A DNA stretch of 64,000 bases, taken from JAJEAD01 sp964420925. GTDB taxonomy: Bacteria > Pseudomonadota > Gammaproteobacteria > HK1. The stretch spans positions 1 to 64,000 of the forward strand of contig CAYQVB010000104.1 of assembly GCA_964420925.1 (NCBI GenBank), written 5' to 3'. Under the pieces are notes generated by a model that made no database searches, was not told where the DNA came from, and saw nothing but the letters and a program-made list of their open reading frames with translations. The position numbers were made by a program, and so were the translations under genes. This document shows, piece by piece, positions 51,036 through 60,570 of this stretch (positions are counted from its first letter, which is position 1; every line of letters starts with the position of its first letter).

Positions 51036-53038
51036 GCGAGGAACTCTCGAGGCTCGAATCGGCGCTGCGGGCAACGTCTCCGCAGGCACCGGCGTCGGCG
51101 CGCGAGCGGGCGATCGCTCAGGCGATGGAGGCCTTCGACCGGCACCACCAAGAAACAGGCGAGGAGTGGCGTCATAGAGAGCAAGTGCCGAAGCGCGGCA
51201 CGCCATGGATACGGAGACTGGCCATGCTCCTTCCCCGACCCTCCTATGCCCTTGCCGGCAGTGCCGCCGTCCTGGCGCTGGCCGGAGTCGTCTCTCACCA
51301 GGTTCTCATCGCGCCTCAGGCTCCGCCTGCGCCGACGGTGGAACCTGCCAGCATCGAGGAGTGGCATCGCCTCCCCGAAAGCGCCCTCGACGCGCCTGCG
51401 GACCGCATCGAAGTCGAGCATGCCGCCGCGGAGCGGACGAGGGAAGCCACGCTTGCAGCGGAGAGGTCGGAGGCTGATGCCGGATTGGTCGGCCCCGACC
51501 TTTCGTACGACTTCTACACCCCGCTGCCGCAGCAAAGCGCAACGAAAGCAATGGCGGAGTCGACGCGGGCACTCGCGCTCGAACCGGGCAGGCCCGGATA
51601 CCGCGAGCAGGGCCATGACCGCTTCGCCGAGTTCTCCCCCAATCCGGTCAAGGTCGTTGCCGAGGAGCCGGTGTCGACCTTCTCCATCGACGTCGACACC
51701 GCCTCGTACGCGTTCCTGCGCGCCTCGCTCAACGAAGGCTACCTGCCGGAGAAGCACGCGGTGCGCACCGAAGAGCTCATCAACTACTTCCCCTACGACT
51801 ACGCGCCCCCCGAGACCCGCGACACTCCGTTTGCCACCCATGTCGCGGTGATTCCGGCGCCGTGGAACGACTCCGCGCGACTGCTGCACCTCGGCATCAA
51901 GGGCTATGAGCTCGACCGCAGCGCCGCCCCGCCGGTGAACCTGGTGTTCCTCGTCGACACCTCGGGCTCGATGAACGAGCCGAACAAGCTGCCGCTGCTC
52001 ATTCGCTCGCTCGAGCTCCTGCTCGGGGCGCTGGCCCCGGAGGACCGCGTCGCCATCGTGACCTACGCGGGCATGGCCGGCGTGGTGCTGGAGCCGACGC
52101 CGGTGGCCGAGCGCGCCACCATCCGCGCGAGCCTCGAGCGGCTCCGCGCCGGCGGCTCGACCGCGGGCGCGGAGGGCATCCGGGAGGCCTACCGGCTGGC
52201 CGAGCGGCACCGGCTCGAGGGAGGAGTGAACCGGGTCATCCTCGCCACTGACGGCGACTTCAACGTCGGCATCACCGACCCGCAGGCGCTCGAAGACTAC
52301 GTCGCGCGCAAGCGCTCGGGCGGAGTGGCTCTCTCAGTGCTCGGCTTCGGCATGGGCAACTACAACGACGAGCTCATGCAGCGCCTCGCGCAGAGCGGAA
52401 ACGGCAACGCCGCCTACATCGACTCGCTCTCGGAGGCGCGAAAAGTCCTGCTCGAGGAGGCCGACTCGACGCTAGTCACCATCGCCAGAGACGTGAAGAT
52501 TCAGGTGGAGTTCAACCCCGCGACGGTGCGCGAGTATCGACTGATCGGCTACGAGACGCGGCTGCTCGCGCGCGAGGACTTCCGCAACGACAAGGTCGAT
52601 GCGGGGGAGATCGGCGCGGGGCACACGGTCACCGCCCTCTACGAATTCATTCCGGCGGGTGCGGACGCACAGCGGATCCCCGAGCGGCGCTACAGGAACG
52701 AGAGGGCGGAGCCGGCCACCGAACTTGCCGACGAGTACGCGTTCGTGAAGATTCGCTACGAGCTGTCCGGGGCGGAGCGGAGCACCCTGAGCGCGCGGCC
52801 GGTGACCACCGCCGACGCGGTCGAGCGCCTGGACGCCGTTTCGCAGGATGCGCGCTTCGCGGTCGCGGTCGCGGCCTTCGGAGAGCTCCTGGGCGGTGGC
52901 CGCTACATCGGCGACTACGACCACGAAGACATCGTCGCGCTCGCCAACGGCGCGCGCGGCGAGGATCCCTTCGGCTACCGCAGTGAGTTCGTCCGGCTCG
53001 TGCGCCTGGCCCAGTCCTTGAGCGCACTGGAGCCGTGA
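51032..53038 (+). CDS. von Willebrand factor A domain protein (YfbK type)
   Basis: A 668-residue protein starting at GTG 51032. A cytoplasmic N-terminal segment of about 68 residues precedes one transmembrane helix (YALAGSAAVLALAGVVSHQV, near 72-91), then a linker, the VWA N-terminal block FSIDVDTASYAFLRASLNEG, a VWA domain with a MIDAS motif FLVDTSGSM near residue 305, and the YfbK C-terminal region (VKIQVEFNPATVREYRLIGY). The N-terminus resembles a small anti-sigma domain (SEELSRLESALRATSPQAPA), so it may tether the ECF sigma factor to an envelope sensor; that is inference from the gene pair. Confidence 0.88.
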   Translation: MSEELSRLESALRATSPQAPASARERAIAQAMEAFDRHHQETGEEWRHREQVPKRGTPWIRRLAMLLPRPSYALAGSAAVLALAGVVSHQVLIAPQAPPAPTVEPASIEEWHRLPESALDAPADRIEVEHAAAERTREATLAAERSEADAGLVGPDLSYDFYTPLPQQSATKAMAESTRALALEPGRPGYREQGHDRFAEFSPNPVKVVAEEPVSTFSIDVDTASYAFLRASLNEGYLPEKHAVRTEELINYFPYDYAPPETRDTPFATHVAVIPAPWNDSARLLHLGIKGYELDRSAAPPVNLVFLVDTSGSMNEPNKLPLLIRSLELLLGALAPEDRVAIVTYAGMAGVVLEPTPVAERATIRASLERLRAGGSTAGAEGIREAYRLAERHRLEGGVNRVILATDGDFNVGITDPQALEDYVARKRSGGVALSVLGFGMGNYNDELMQRLAQSGNGNAAYIDSLSEARKVLLEEADSTLVTIARDVKIQVEFNPATVREYRLIGYETRLLAREDFRNDKVDAGEIGAGHTVTALYEFIPAGADAQRIPERRYRNERAEPATELADEYAFVKIRYELSGAERSTLSARPVTTADAVERLDAVSQDARFAVAVAAFGELLGGGRYIGDYDHEDIVALANGARGEDPFGYRSEFVRLVRLAQSLSALEP

Positions 53039-53382
53039 ACGGCGCGACCCGCCACGCCCTGGCACCCTTTCGGAAGCGAGATGAGCACCCTGGCCGCGAG
53101 CGAGCGCATTCCGGCGGTCACCGGTAGCGGGTGGGGTCGGATATCCCCCGACCTGGGGGCGCGGCCGCGCGAGGGTCTCGCATTGGATGATTTTCCAAGC
53201 GGACACGCCGGTCCGATCGGGAGACCGGCGCCGGGAGTCACGGTCCGGATGCACCGTATCCCGAGAAGGCTTGAAACGTGAATCCGCAGATGGAATGGAG
53301 ACAGGCGGCTCGTCCACCAGCTCCACTGTTGTCTATGATGGTGGTGCAAGCCTGAACAATGTGTCTCGTGGAGCCAAACACG
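53039..53382. other. intergenic region, no gene seen
   Basis: 344 bp without a credible coding frame on either strand. Contains GGTCGGATATCCCCCGACCT-like dyad symmetry at 53134-53155. GTGGAG about 9 bp before 53383 is the ribosome site of the next gene. Confidence 0.45.
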
Positions 53383-54129
53383 ATGTCCCCAGCAATTCTG
53401 GTTACCGGTGCGTCCCGCGGGATTGGCGAGGCTGTCTATCGTCGCCTGACACGCGATGGCTATCCGGTGATAGGCACTTATCACACAAGCTCGGTTCCGG
53501 CTGCGCGCCTGGCAGAAGAGCTCGAGCAGGAACCCTTTGTGCAAGTGGATCTTGCGGATCAGGCATCCGTCGATGCACTCATGGACGGACTTCAGGGCAG
53601 GCCGCTCAAGGCTCTGGTCAACAATGCCGGAACGATCGAATTCGAGACATTTGGCAAGTTCGACCTGGGAATCTGGCAGCGCAGTTTCGCGGTTCACTGC
53701 GACGCCGCACTCAAGCTCGCGCTTGGCCTTCAAGAAGAGATGCAGGATGGTGGATCCATCATCAACATAACGAGCACCGATGCCTTCCTGGGCGGCTTCG
53801 ACACGCTCTCCTATGCGGCCAGCAAGTCTGCGCTGGACAGTCTCACCAAGAGCGTCGCGATCAACCTGGGCCCGAGGAACATCCGGGTCAACGCCATCGC
53901 ACCGGGGTGGATTGACACTGACATGGGCACAAGGTTTGCGGACTACGTCACCGGCATGACACCGCTCCATCGACTCGGACGCCCCGACGACATCGCCGGG
54001 ATCGCATCCTTCCTGATCTCGGACGACGCGGCCTTTGTCACCGGTCAGACCATCGTCGCCGATGGGGGCTACTACCTCGTCGACCCCGTGATGAAGTGGG
54101 AAGCTGCTGACAGCGAGCCCCAATTGTGA
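53383..54129 (+). CDS. short-chain dehydrogenase/reductase
   Basis: A 248-residue classical SDR. Start ATG 53383 (MSPAILVTGASRGIG) with GGAG 9 bp upstream; an in-frame ATG at 53359 would add eight residues. NAD(P) motif GASRGIG at 9-15, NNAG at 80-83, catalytic S131, Y144 and K148 (YAASK), and the IAPGWIDTDM segment. FabG-like reductases act on many substrates; none can be specified. No partner gene on the same strand. Confidence 0.88.
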   Translation: MSPAILVTGASRGIGEAVYRRLTRDGYPVIGTYHTSSVPAARLAEELEQEPFVQVDLADQASVDALMDGLQGRPLKALVNNAGTIEFETFGKFDLGIWQRSFAVHCDAALKLALGLQEEMQDGGSIINITSTDAFLGGFDTLSYAASKSALDSLTKSVAINLGPRNIRVNAIAPGWIDTDMGTRFADYVTGMTPLHRLGRPDDIAGIASFLISDDAAFVTGQTIVADGGYYLVDPVMKWEAADSEPQL

Positions 54130-54206
54130 GGAGTCGTCGCCATCGGATGGGCCGACCTCTCCCGCTGTCCCCGACCTGAGGCTCGCCTGATCGAGCACCG
54201 CGTGGA

Positions 54207-55021
54207 GTGAGAAGGCGCGCACTGACGATCCGGAGCGCCGCGTGCGGGTGCACGCTCGCGTTGCTCGGCGCGCTTGCCCTGCCGGCGCGCACCACACACG
54301 CCTGCGGCGCCGACGCGCCGCTCGTCGCGCACGGCGACGTTGAACGCGTAACCCTCACCGACTCGGCCGTCCTCGCAGCGCGCGTGGCCCGGCGCGCGGA
54401 AGAGGAGGAGGGTGCCGCGCTGCCGCCCACCGGAGGCAGCCTCGGCGCGGAGCTCGCCCGCGCGCTGGCGGCCGTGCGCGCCGCCTCGCCGGACATGGCG
54501 GAGATTCGCGCCCGCTCGCCGTTTGAGCCCGGGACGCTCATCGTGGCGCTCGAGCCCGCGCTCTTCGACACGGTATCCAACGCGCTTCCCGCGCCCGGTG
54601 AACGCGCAGCGCTCTGCACAGGGCACGCGGGGTCGACCGCCTGAACGCCGCCCTGGACTTGCGCGCCGTGATGCCCTTCGATTTCATATCCGCCATCCTC
54701 GTGCGCTTCGACCCGCTGCGCGATGTGGAGCGCGCCGCGCTCTCCTATGCAGGCCTCGTAGGGGTTACGCACGTCGAGCCGAACTTCGCGCTCGGCGATG
54801 GCTCCGACATCGAGGCCGCGTGGGTCGACGGTGCGTGGTACCTGGTGTTTCGCGAGGCCTGGGGCGATTGCCCGTCCGGTTGCCTGTACTCGGCCCTGCA
54901 CTATTTCATTGAGCGCGAGGGCGAAGTTGAGCGGGTCGCACACGAGCGTGCGGCGGAATTCGCCACTTTCGTACGCCTGGTCGGCGAGCGGCGATGGAAT
55001 CATCGCCCTGAGTCGCCGTAG
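54207..55021 (+). pseudogene. exported protein of unknown function, split by a frameshift
   Basis: The first frame (54207-54644) begins with a signal peptide (AACGCTLALLGALALPARTT) and continues FEPGTLIVALEPALFDTVSN. It ends near 54640, while another frame picks up smoothly from about 54615 (VDRLNAALDLRAVMPFDFIS then ILVRFDPLRDVERAALSYAG, GVTHVEPNF) and runs to 55021. Together they make one 260-270-residue secreted protein with a GDCPSGC motif near the end. Either a real frameshift or a sequencing error. I recognise no family. Confidence 0.6.
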
Positions 55022-55232
55022 TGTCGGGCGCTGAACGCACCGCGTGCTGGCTCGCGCCCTACGCCGCGTTGCCCCTTCTGGCGGTAGTCTCTCACGGGCG
55101 CAGGAGCAAGCTCGGCCTCGTGCGTCCACTATCGAGCGAGACTCTGCGCGAGCAGGTCGGCAGGCCGGGCGAGGTCAGGGCCGGCGGTCGGGTCTGATGC
55201 GCGCGGAGCGCAGCCGGTCAGCGACGGTGCCG

Positions 55233-55997
55233 TCAGTCGACTGTCTCGCCGCCGTCGACGACGTGGACGGACCCGGTGACGAAGCTCGCGAGGTCCGAGC
55301 ACAGGTAGAGCACCGGTCCGGCCAGCTCACGCGGGTCTGCTATTCGTTTCTGTGCCGTGCAATCCTCCGAGAGGATCGCATATCCCTCCTCGACGGTGTC
55401 GGCCAGGGTAAGCGCCATGTCGCGCAACATGTCGGTATCGACTCCGCCTGGGCAGACGGCGTTGACGCGAACGTCAGGCGCAAGCTCCAGTGCATGCGCC
55501 TTGGTGAGATTGATCACGCCCGCCTTGGCCGCGCCGTAGACCGATGAACCCGGAGCGCCAACCAGACCGAATACCGACGAGAAGTTGACGATCGCGCCCC
55601 TCGCCGCCTTGAGGTGGGGCGCGGCGTACTGCGTCATGAAATAGACGCCCTTGAGGTTCGTATCGACGGTCTGGTTCCAGCTTTCTTCCGTAGTCTCGCC
55701 GAGCAGGGTAACGTCGCCCCAGCCGGCGTTGTTGATGAGGATGTCGAGTCCGCCGAGGCCCGCGACCGCCGCCTCCACGATTCGGGCGCAGTCGGCGACC
55801 TCGGCAACCGAACCCGGCGCGGCAACCAAGCGATCTCCTGCGTCAATCTCCGAAACGGCCTTTGCAGTGCTCTCCCCGGTGCTGCCGTTGAGGGCGACCT
55901 CTGCACCCGCGGCCAGGAACATCTCCACGATGGCGCGCCCGATGCCGCGCGAACCGCCGGTCACCAGCACACGCTTGTCCGTGAAGTCGATCCGCAT
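55233..55997 (-). CDS. short-chain dehydrogenase/reductase
   Basis: A 254-residue classical SDR, start ATG 55997 with GGGGGAAA 5 bp upstream. GGSRGIG at 14-20, NNAG at 89-92, S140/S141, Y154 and K158 (YGAAKAG), VCPGGVDTDM. It follows the phytanoyl-CoA-dioxygenase-like gene on the same strand after 32 bp, so both probably act on one substrate in sequence: hydroxylation, then oxidation of the alcohol. Confidence 0.88.
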   Translation of the reverse strand: MRIDFTDKRVLVTGGSRGIGRAIVEMFLAAGAEVALNGSTGESTAKAVSEIDAGDRLVAAPGSVAEVADCARIVEAAVAGLGGLDILINNAGWGDVTLLGETTEESWNQTVDTNLKGVYFMTQYAAPHLKAARGAIVNFSSVFGLVGAPGSSVYGAAKAGVINLTKAHALELAPDVRVNAVCPGGVDTDMLRDMALTLADTVEEGYAILSEDCTAQKRIADPRELAGPVLYLCSDLASFVTGSVHVVDGGETVD

Positions 55998-56029
55998 GAG
56001 TGTTTCCCCCGGCAAGGCCGAATCTGCCT

Positions 56030-56881
56030 TCAAGCTTCGCCGGCCAGGATGTCCTCGTAGTCCTTGACCCAGAGGCGGTCGGAGCCGCCATCGCCGCCCG
56101 GCAGGTAGCTGCGCCAGCCGAGCAGGCGCTGGGCGCGTCGCGGCAGCCGGAGCGCGCGGCCCCGAGTGACGGCCAGCGGATGCGCCTCCTCCGGCGTGAG
56201 CCAGCCGGCGTTGAAGCTCATCTGCACGGCATAGCGCCACCGGTCCCTCGTCCGGTTGTGGCCCCCGCCGTGGAAGGTGTAGCCGGAATAGAAGACGGCC
56301 GAACCAACCTCCATCTCGGCCGGCACGGTCTCGGCGGGCTCGGGCCGGCGTTCCCTCTCGTTCCAACGGTGGCTGCCGGGGATGACCCGGGTGGCGCCCA
56401 TTTCGTCGGTGACCGCGTGAAACGGAAACAGCGTGTTGAAGCTCAGCTCCGGCATCTTCGGCCACGCCCACTCGCAGACCCGCTGCCAGAGGTTGTTGTC
56501 GCGGTGGAGCGCCTGGGCAGGCTCGCCCGGCCCGATACCGATGAACTGCGCCGTGTTCATCCAGTAGTCGGTGCCGACTTCTTCCAGAAACGCGTCGGCG
56601 ACCTCCTTGACGAGCGGGTTCAGCATGATCTCGATGAAGGCGTCGCTGTTCTGGGCGAGACCTGCGAAGCGGATCGTGTTGCGGCCCCAGAAGACCTCGT
56701 TCTCCTCGCCGGGAATGGTCGGCCCCGGGCCGTGCTTCGCCCGCTTCCCGGCGAGCTCGTCCCAGCACCGCCTCAGCGTCGCGCGGTCGAAGATGTCCTC
56801 GACGACGACCACGCCGGCCTCCAGGAGCTTCTCGAGAATCGCATCCTTTCCGGCGCTCGCCGGCAGACGGGAGAGTTCCAT
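56030..56881 (-). CDS. phytanoyl-CoA dioxygenase family (PhyH) Fe(II)/2-oxoglutarate enzyme
   Basis: A 283-residue PhyH-family protein. Iron ligands H126 and D128 in QALHRDNNLW, with the distal His in YTFHGGGHNRT (H204 or H208) and the 2-oxoglutarate-binding Arg in RDRWRY. Bacterial relatives hydroxylate diverse small molecules, including natural products and ectoine. Start ATG 56881; the open frame upstream is not protein-like. Likely operonic with the SDR downstream. Confidence 0.87.
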   Translation of the reverse strand: MELSRLPASAGKDAILEKLLEAGVVVVEDIFDRATLRRCWDELAGKRAKHGPGPTIPGEENEVFWGRNTIRFAGLAQNSDAFIEIMLNPLVKEVADAFLEEVGTDYWMNTAQFIGIGPGEPAQALHRDNNLWQRVCEWAWPKMPELSFNTLFPFHAVTDEMGATRVIPGSHRWNERERRPEPAETVPAEMEVGSAVFYSGYTFHGGGHNRTRDRWRYAVQMSFNAGWLTPEEAHPLAVTRGRALRLPRRAQRLLGWRSYLPGGDGGSDRLWVKDYEDILAGEA

Positions 56882-56919
56882 GCTCGACTTCCGGGCATCG
56901 CGAACGACCCGACGAGATC

Positions 56920-57264
56920 CTATCGCGCCGGGTCGTGCGCCGCAGTCCCGAGACGCAACTGATCGCCGCTGCCCGCTTCCCAGGGCAGAATCGTGACTTC
57001 GGGCCAGCGCTCGCGCACCCGTTGGGCCTTGGCGGCGTACGTCTCGGGCGTGATCTGGGTGCGATTGGCCCTCACCGTCAGGTTGAACAGATCGTCGAGA
57101 CCGAAGGGAGCGAACACCCGCAATGCCTCGCCTTCGCGCGTCACGCCGACCGAGGTCGCGGTGAAAGGGAACGTGGCAATTGCTTCCCGGGTGGACCGAT
57201 AGGGACGCAACGCATACTCCACGCCGAACAACACGCATTGCCGCGCCTGCGTGAAGGCATACAA
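56920..57264 (-). pseudogene. C-terminal remnant of a COG3575-type nucleotidyltransferase
   Basis: The minus strand encodes RPYRSTREAIATFPFTATSV, GVTREGEALRVFAPFGLDDL and FNLTVRANRTQITPETYAAK, matching the C-terminal half of the roughly 190-residue nucleotidyltransferase family (COG3575). The N-terminal half with the GS...D-D active site is missing, and the first 15 residues (MYAFTQARQCVLFGV) do not fit well. Confidence 0.65.
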
Positions 57265-57387
57265 TGCCTCGAAAGCCCCCGCTTCGAGCGCTCCTGAGGA
57301 GCGCGAGGAAATGCACGAAAGTCGCTGCGTTCACGCGAAGCCACCGGCGCTCGGGCGCACGCGCGGCGCGGCGAGGGCCGACTCGCG

Positions 57388-57849
57388 ATGAGCCGGGCAC
57401 GGCGCGACCGACGCGCACAGGCGCGCGAACGCCGTCGCCACGAGGAAGCGCAGCGTCGCCGAAGAGGCCTCTGGGTAACCGTGAGCTGCACCGTACCGGT
57501 CCTCGCCATGCTCGGCGCCGGAGCGTGGTGGATGCACCGAAGCGGCACGCTAGGCAACGTGCAACTCAGCGCCGAAGCGCGGGCGGGCGCGTCGCTCTTC
57601 GATGCGCACTGCGCGCTGTGCCACGGCGAGCGCGCATCGGGCACCGACCAGGGCCCGCCGCTCGTGCACGTCGTCTACGAGCCAGGGCACCACCCCGACG
57701 CCGCCTTCTACCGCGCGGTGGAGTACGGCGTCATGAGCCATCACTGGGAGTTCGGCAACATGGCGCCGGTCGCCGACGTCTCGCGCCGCGAGGCCGCGAA
57801 GATCGTCGCCTACGTGCGCGAGCTCCAGAGAGCCCATGGCATTTACTGA
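57388..57849 (+). CDS. membrane-anchored c-type cytochrome
   Basis: A 153-residue protein with a very basic cytoplasmic N-terminus (residues 1-27), one transmembrane helix (LWVTVSCTVPVLAMLGAGAW, 28-47), then a single cytochrome c domain: CALCH at 75-79 and probable Met ligand M125 in FGNMAPV. Facing the periplasm it would shuttle electrons, possibly to or from the DsbC-like protein encoded 67 bp downstream; the pairing is inference. Confidence 0.88.
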   Translation: MSRARRDRRAQARERRRHEEAQRRRRGLWVTVSCTVPVLAMLGAGAWWMHRSGTLGNVQLSAEARAGASLFDAHCALCHGERASGTDQGPPLVHVVYEPGHHPDAAFYRAVEYGVMSHHWEFGNMAPVADVSRREAAKIVAYVRELQRAHGIY

Positions 57850-57916
57850 GCCTGCGCACCCGCGCCGCAGGCGCTGCGCGCCGCGCGCTTCGCTCCCGCA
57901 AGATGAGGACCGCACC

Positions 57917-58648
57917 ATGCCACCTTTCGTTCGAATCGTGCTTGCTTCCCTGCTCGCCCTGGCACTCGGCGCCCCGATGGGCGCCACGGCGCAGCACACC
58001 GTGCCCGAGCCCGTCCTCGAGCTCGTGCGAAGCCTCGCAGGCGAGGTCGCCCCTGGCGCGGCACGCGCCTCGCCCGCACCGGGCCTCTACGAGGTGCGCG
58101 TCAACGAGGGCTTCCTCTACGTGACGGCGGACGGGCGCTTCTTCGTCTACGGCGACCTCTACGACGCACGCGCGCGCCAGAATCTCACCGACCTGTCACG
58201 GCGCGGTGAACGCCGCGCGGTGGTCGAGGCGCTCGAATCCGACACGCTCATCGTGTTCGCGCCCGAAGCACCGGCGAAACACGCCGTGACGGTGTTCACC
58301 GACGTCGACTGCCCGTACTGCGCGAAGTTCCACCTCGAGGTGCCGCAGCTCAATGCGCTCGGCGTCGAGGTGCGCTACGCCGCGTGGCCGCGCACGCCGC
58401 CCGGCACCGAGAGCTACGCGCGCAGCGTCTCGGTGTGGTGCGCGAGCGACCGCCACCGAGCCATCACGGATGCGAAGGCAGGCCGCGAGGTCGAGCCCGC
58501 CGAATGCGACAATCCGGTCCGCGCGCATGTCGAAGCGGGCGAGCGGGTCGGCGTCCGGGGGACGCCGACCCTGGTGACCGAGACCGGCGATCTGATCGGC
58601 GGTTACATCCCCTATGCCGAACTGCTGCGAAGGCTCGAGCGCGGGTAG
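57917..58648 (+). CDS. DsbC/DsbG-like periplasmic thiol:disulfide isomerase
   Basis: A 243-residue exported thioredoxin-fold protein. Start ATG 57917 with GAGGA 7 bp upstream; signal peptide to about residue 25. N-terminal DsbC-like segment (LYEVRVNEGFLYVTADGRFF), CPYC active site at C132-C135, and cis-proline loop GVRGTPTLVTETGDLIGGYI. Two further cysteines occur in WCASDRH and PAECDNP, as in DsbC. A partial copy of its N-terminus is found at 49323-49400. Confidence 0.88.
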   Translation: MPPFVRIVLASLLALALGAPMGATAQHTVPEPVLELVRSLAGEVAPGAARASPAPGLYEVRVNEGFLYVTADGRFFVYGDLYDARARQNLTDLSRRGERRAVVEALESDTLIVFAPEAPAKHAVTVFTDVDCPYCAKFHLEVPQLNALGVEVRYAAWPRTPPGTESYARSVSVWCASDRHRAITDAKAGREVEPAECDNPVRAHVEAGERVGVRGTPTLVTETGDLIGGYIPYAELLRRLERG

Positions 58649-58859
58649 CGAACCCCTGGAGGCGACCTGACGCCGCTCACACACCACCCCATCGCCATCC
58701 CCGTCCTTCCCCATGGGGTCGGTCTCGGCCAGCGCAGGAGACGGTATGGTGCGCGTGGCGTGCGGTGCTCGGTGCGCGACCGTTGTGGTGGCGCGACGAG
58801 GGCATGGTGTACCGTTTGGATATCGAGTGAAAGATTCGAGCTCCGCAGATTCAAGGGCC

Positions 58860-59189
58860 AGAGCTGAGCCCGGCTCTGGGCTCACCATCGGCACGGCGGG
58901 CTGCATCGACGGGCCGCTATGCGTGGTGCCCGAGCTATGGGTCGAAATCTGGGACGCCTATCAAGCGGGCGATCTGGGACGGGCATGCGAAGCCCAACGT
59001 CGCGCCACCGAGGTGGCGGCGGGGATCCTCCAGTTCGGGTTTCTCGGCGCGCTCAAGGCCGCGATCGGGGAGCGACTGCAGATCGACTGCGGCGCCCCGC
59101 GGCCACCCCAACTCCCCCTCGACCTGGAGCACAGGGCGGCGCTGGTCGAACGCATGCGAGAGCTCGGTATCAGCCCAGCTTGCCGATGA
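58860..59189 (+). pseudogene. C-terminal remnant of a dihydrodipicolinate synthase (DapA) family lyase
   Basis: From about 58860 the plus strand reads SGLTIGTAGCIDGPLCVVPE, LWVEIWDAYQAGDLGRACEA and FGFLGALKAAIGERLQIDCG, the C-terminal third of DapA/NAL-type aldolases, ending ALVERMRELGI. The catalytic Lys and Tyr regions are absent. An intact family member lies at 63202-64000 on the other strand, but the two differ too much to be a recent copy. Confidence 0.72.
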
Positions 59190-59290
59190 TGTCCTCCCTG
59201 CGAGCGAATTCCGCTTCGCCTGCGTCCACCCGGCCGTAGAATCCGCCCCAGGTCTTGAAGCCGAGGCGCGCGAGCACCGGGGACGGGGCG
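59170..59290 (-). pseudogene. possible C-terminal gene fragment
   Basis: The minus strand from about 59285 to TGA 59170 reads VLARLGFKTWGGFYGRVDAG then EAEFARREDIIGKLG, which looks like the end of a real protein but has no start and no family I recognise. It overlaps the 3' end of the DapA remnant. Confidence 0.3.
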
Positions 59291-59291
59291 G

Positions 59292-60458
59292 CTACGCGGA
59301 GTCGACGGGACATCGACCCCGTCGATGGCAGGCCATGCGGTAGCGGCTGTACATCTCGTCCCGATCGACGTGGCAGTGGCGCAGATGGCGGCGTCCCCGG
59401 TAGGCGGTCCGTCCGTGCATGACACGGTAGTTGTCGGCGATCAGGAGATCGCCGGGACGCAACGCGATCCTCGCCTGCAGGCTATCGTCGTGAATCAGTT
59501 CGAGCAGCGCACGCCGCGCCGCGTAGATGGACTCGATCAAATGCTCCGGCGCCCGAATCGGAGCGGCCGACTTCTCCGCCCAGCAGAAGCGCGCCACCGC
59601 TCCGCCCGCATCGAGCGTGAACACCGGCGTCTGCGTGCAGTAGTCGAAGCCCTCGTGGTGCCGGCGGAAGGTGGTGGCGGTCCGCGAGAGCAGGTCGAAC
59701 GCCTCAGGCACGCGTTCCTCGAGCAACTCGGCGAGCCTGAAGCCGTCGACGAGCACGCTCTCCCCGCCCCCCTCCGCGTCCGCCTCCACGCATTGAAACA
59801 GCACCAGTCCCGGCTGGGTGCCGCGAAACGACTCATCGACGTGCAGGGAGAGGGCCGCGCCGGAATAGGCGAGCCGCTGCGCCAGGGGATCCGTGGCGGC
59901 GATGGGCGTCTCCGGCTCGACGAAGATGTCCGAGATCGCTTCGTAGCTGTACGAACGGATCGGCCCAATCAGCGCCGCGGCCTCCTCGAACGCGTCGCGC
60001 GAACGCCCGACGCCGCTGAGCAGCGCGAGACCATCCCGGTGGATGCGCTCCACCAGGGCGAGGCGCTCCTCCTCGCGGTCGCGGACCTCGGCGCAGGCAC
60101 GACAGGTCAGGTTCTCAGCAATCTCGGCGCCCCAGGTCCGGCGCGCGTTCGCGACGCTCTCCCCCGACCAGAGGTGCTGGCGAAGCCAATCCGGCTCATA
60201 CCGGGATCGATGTCCGTCGGGGCGCCAGCGGATCATGAGCGCCCCGTCTTCGACACTGGCTCGCTCGGGCGAAACGTCCTCGGGAATGTCGATGAGGCGC
60301 AGGACTCTCGCGCCGGTCTCCGTGGTGCCGCATTGGCGGCAAGTGCAGTTGTCACGGAGCCACAAGTAGTGAATCCGAGTGAGCCGACCGTCGCCCCAGC
60401 GAACCGTCAGGGTGCGATCCCCGCACTCCACGGACTCAATGGTGGAACGTCGCTCCAT
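59292..60458 (-). CDS. gamma-butyrobetaine hydroxylase-like (TauD/DUF971) Fe(II)/2-oxoglutarate dioxygenase
   Basis: A 388-residue protein. N-terminal DUF971 domain with zinc cysteines (C38, C40, C43 in LRDNCTCRQCG) and the TauD-type catalytic domain: H206 and D208 in LSLHVDES, distal H348 in YRVMHGR, and a 2-oxoglutarate Arg in the C-terminal part. This two-domain layout is that of gamma-butyrobetaine hydroxylase and trimethyllysine hydroxylase. Start ATG 60458 with GGAGAGG 5 bp upstream. The adjacent solute-binding protein may bring in its substrate. No other carnitine genes are visible. Confidence 0.86.
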   Translation of the reverse strand: MERRSTIESVECGDRTLTVRWGDGRLTRIHYLWLRDNCTCRQCGTTETGARVLRLIDIPEDVSPERASVEDGALMIRWRPDGHRSRYEPDWLRQHLWSGESVANARRTWGAEIAENLTCRACAEVRDREEERLALVERIHRDGLALLSGVGRSRDAFEEAAALIGPIRSYSYEAISDIFVEPETPIAATDPLAQRLAYSGAALSLHVDESFRGTQPGLVLFQCVEADAEGGGESVLVDGFRLAELLEERVPEAFDLLSRTATTFRRHHEGFDYCTQTPVFTLDAGGAVARFCWAEKSAAPIRAPEHLIESIYAARRALLELIHDDSLQARIALRPGDLLIADNYRVMHGRTAYRGRRHLRHCHVDRDEMYSRYRMACHRRGRCPVDSA

Positions 60459-60570
60459 GTCCTCTCCTCGACCCACTTGCCCGGCGGTCAAACGAAGCGT
60501 CCGCACGCGGGTCGCGATATGGTCCACGAAGGGTCCACCCGCTTGTGCGAGTGGACCCCGGGTTTCGGAC

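Noticed and set aside
58640..58780. Excalibur calcium-binding domain on the minus strand (KDGDGDGVVCE)
   Set aside because: Only the last few residues match; the flanking sequence lacks the conserved Cys and Trp/Tyr pattern.
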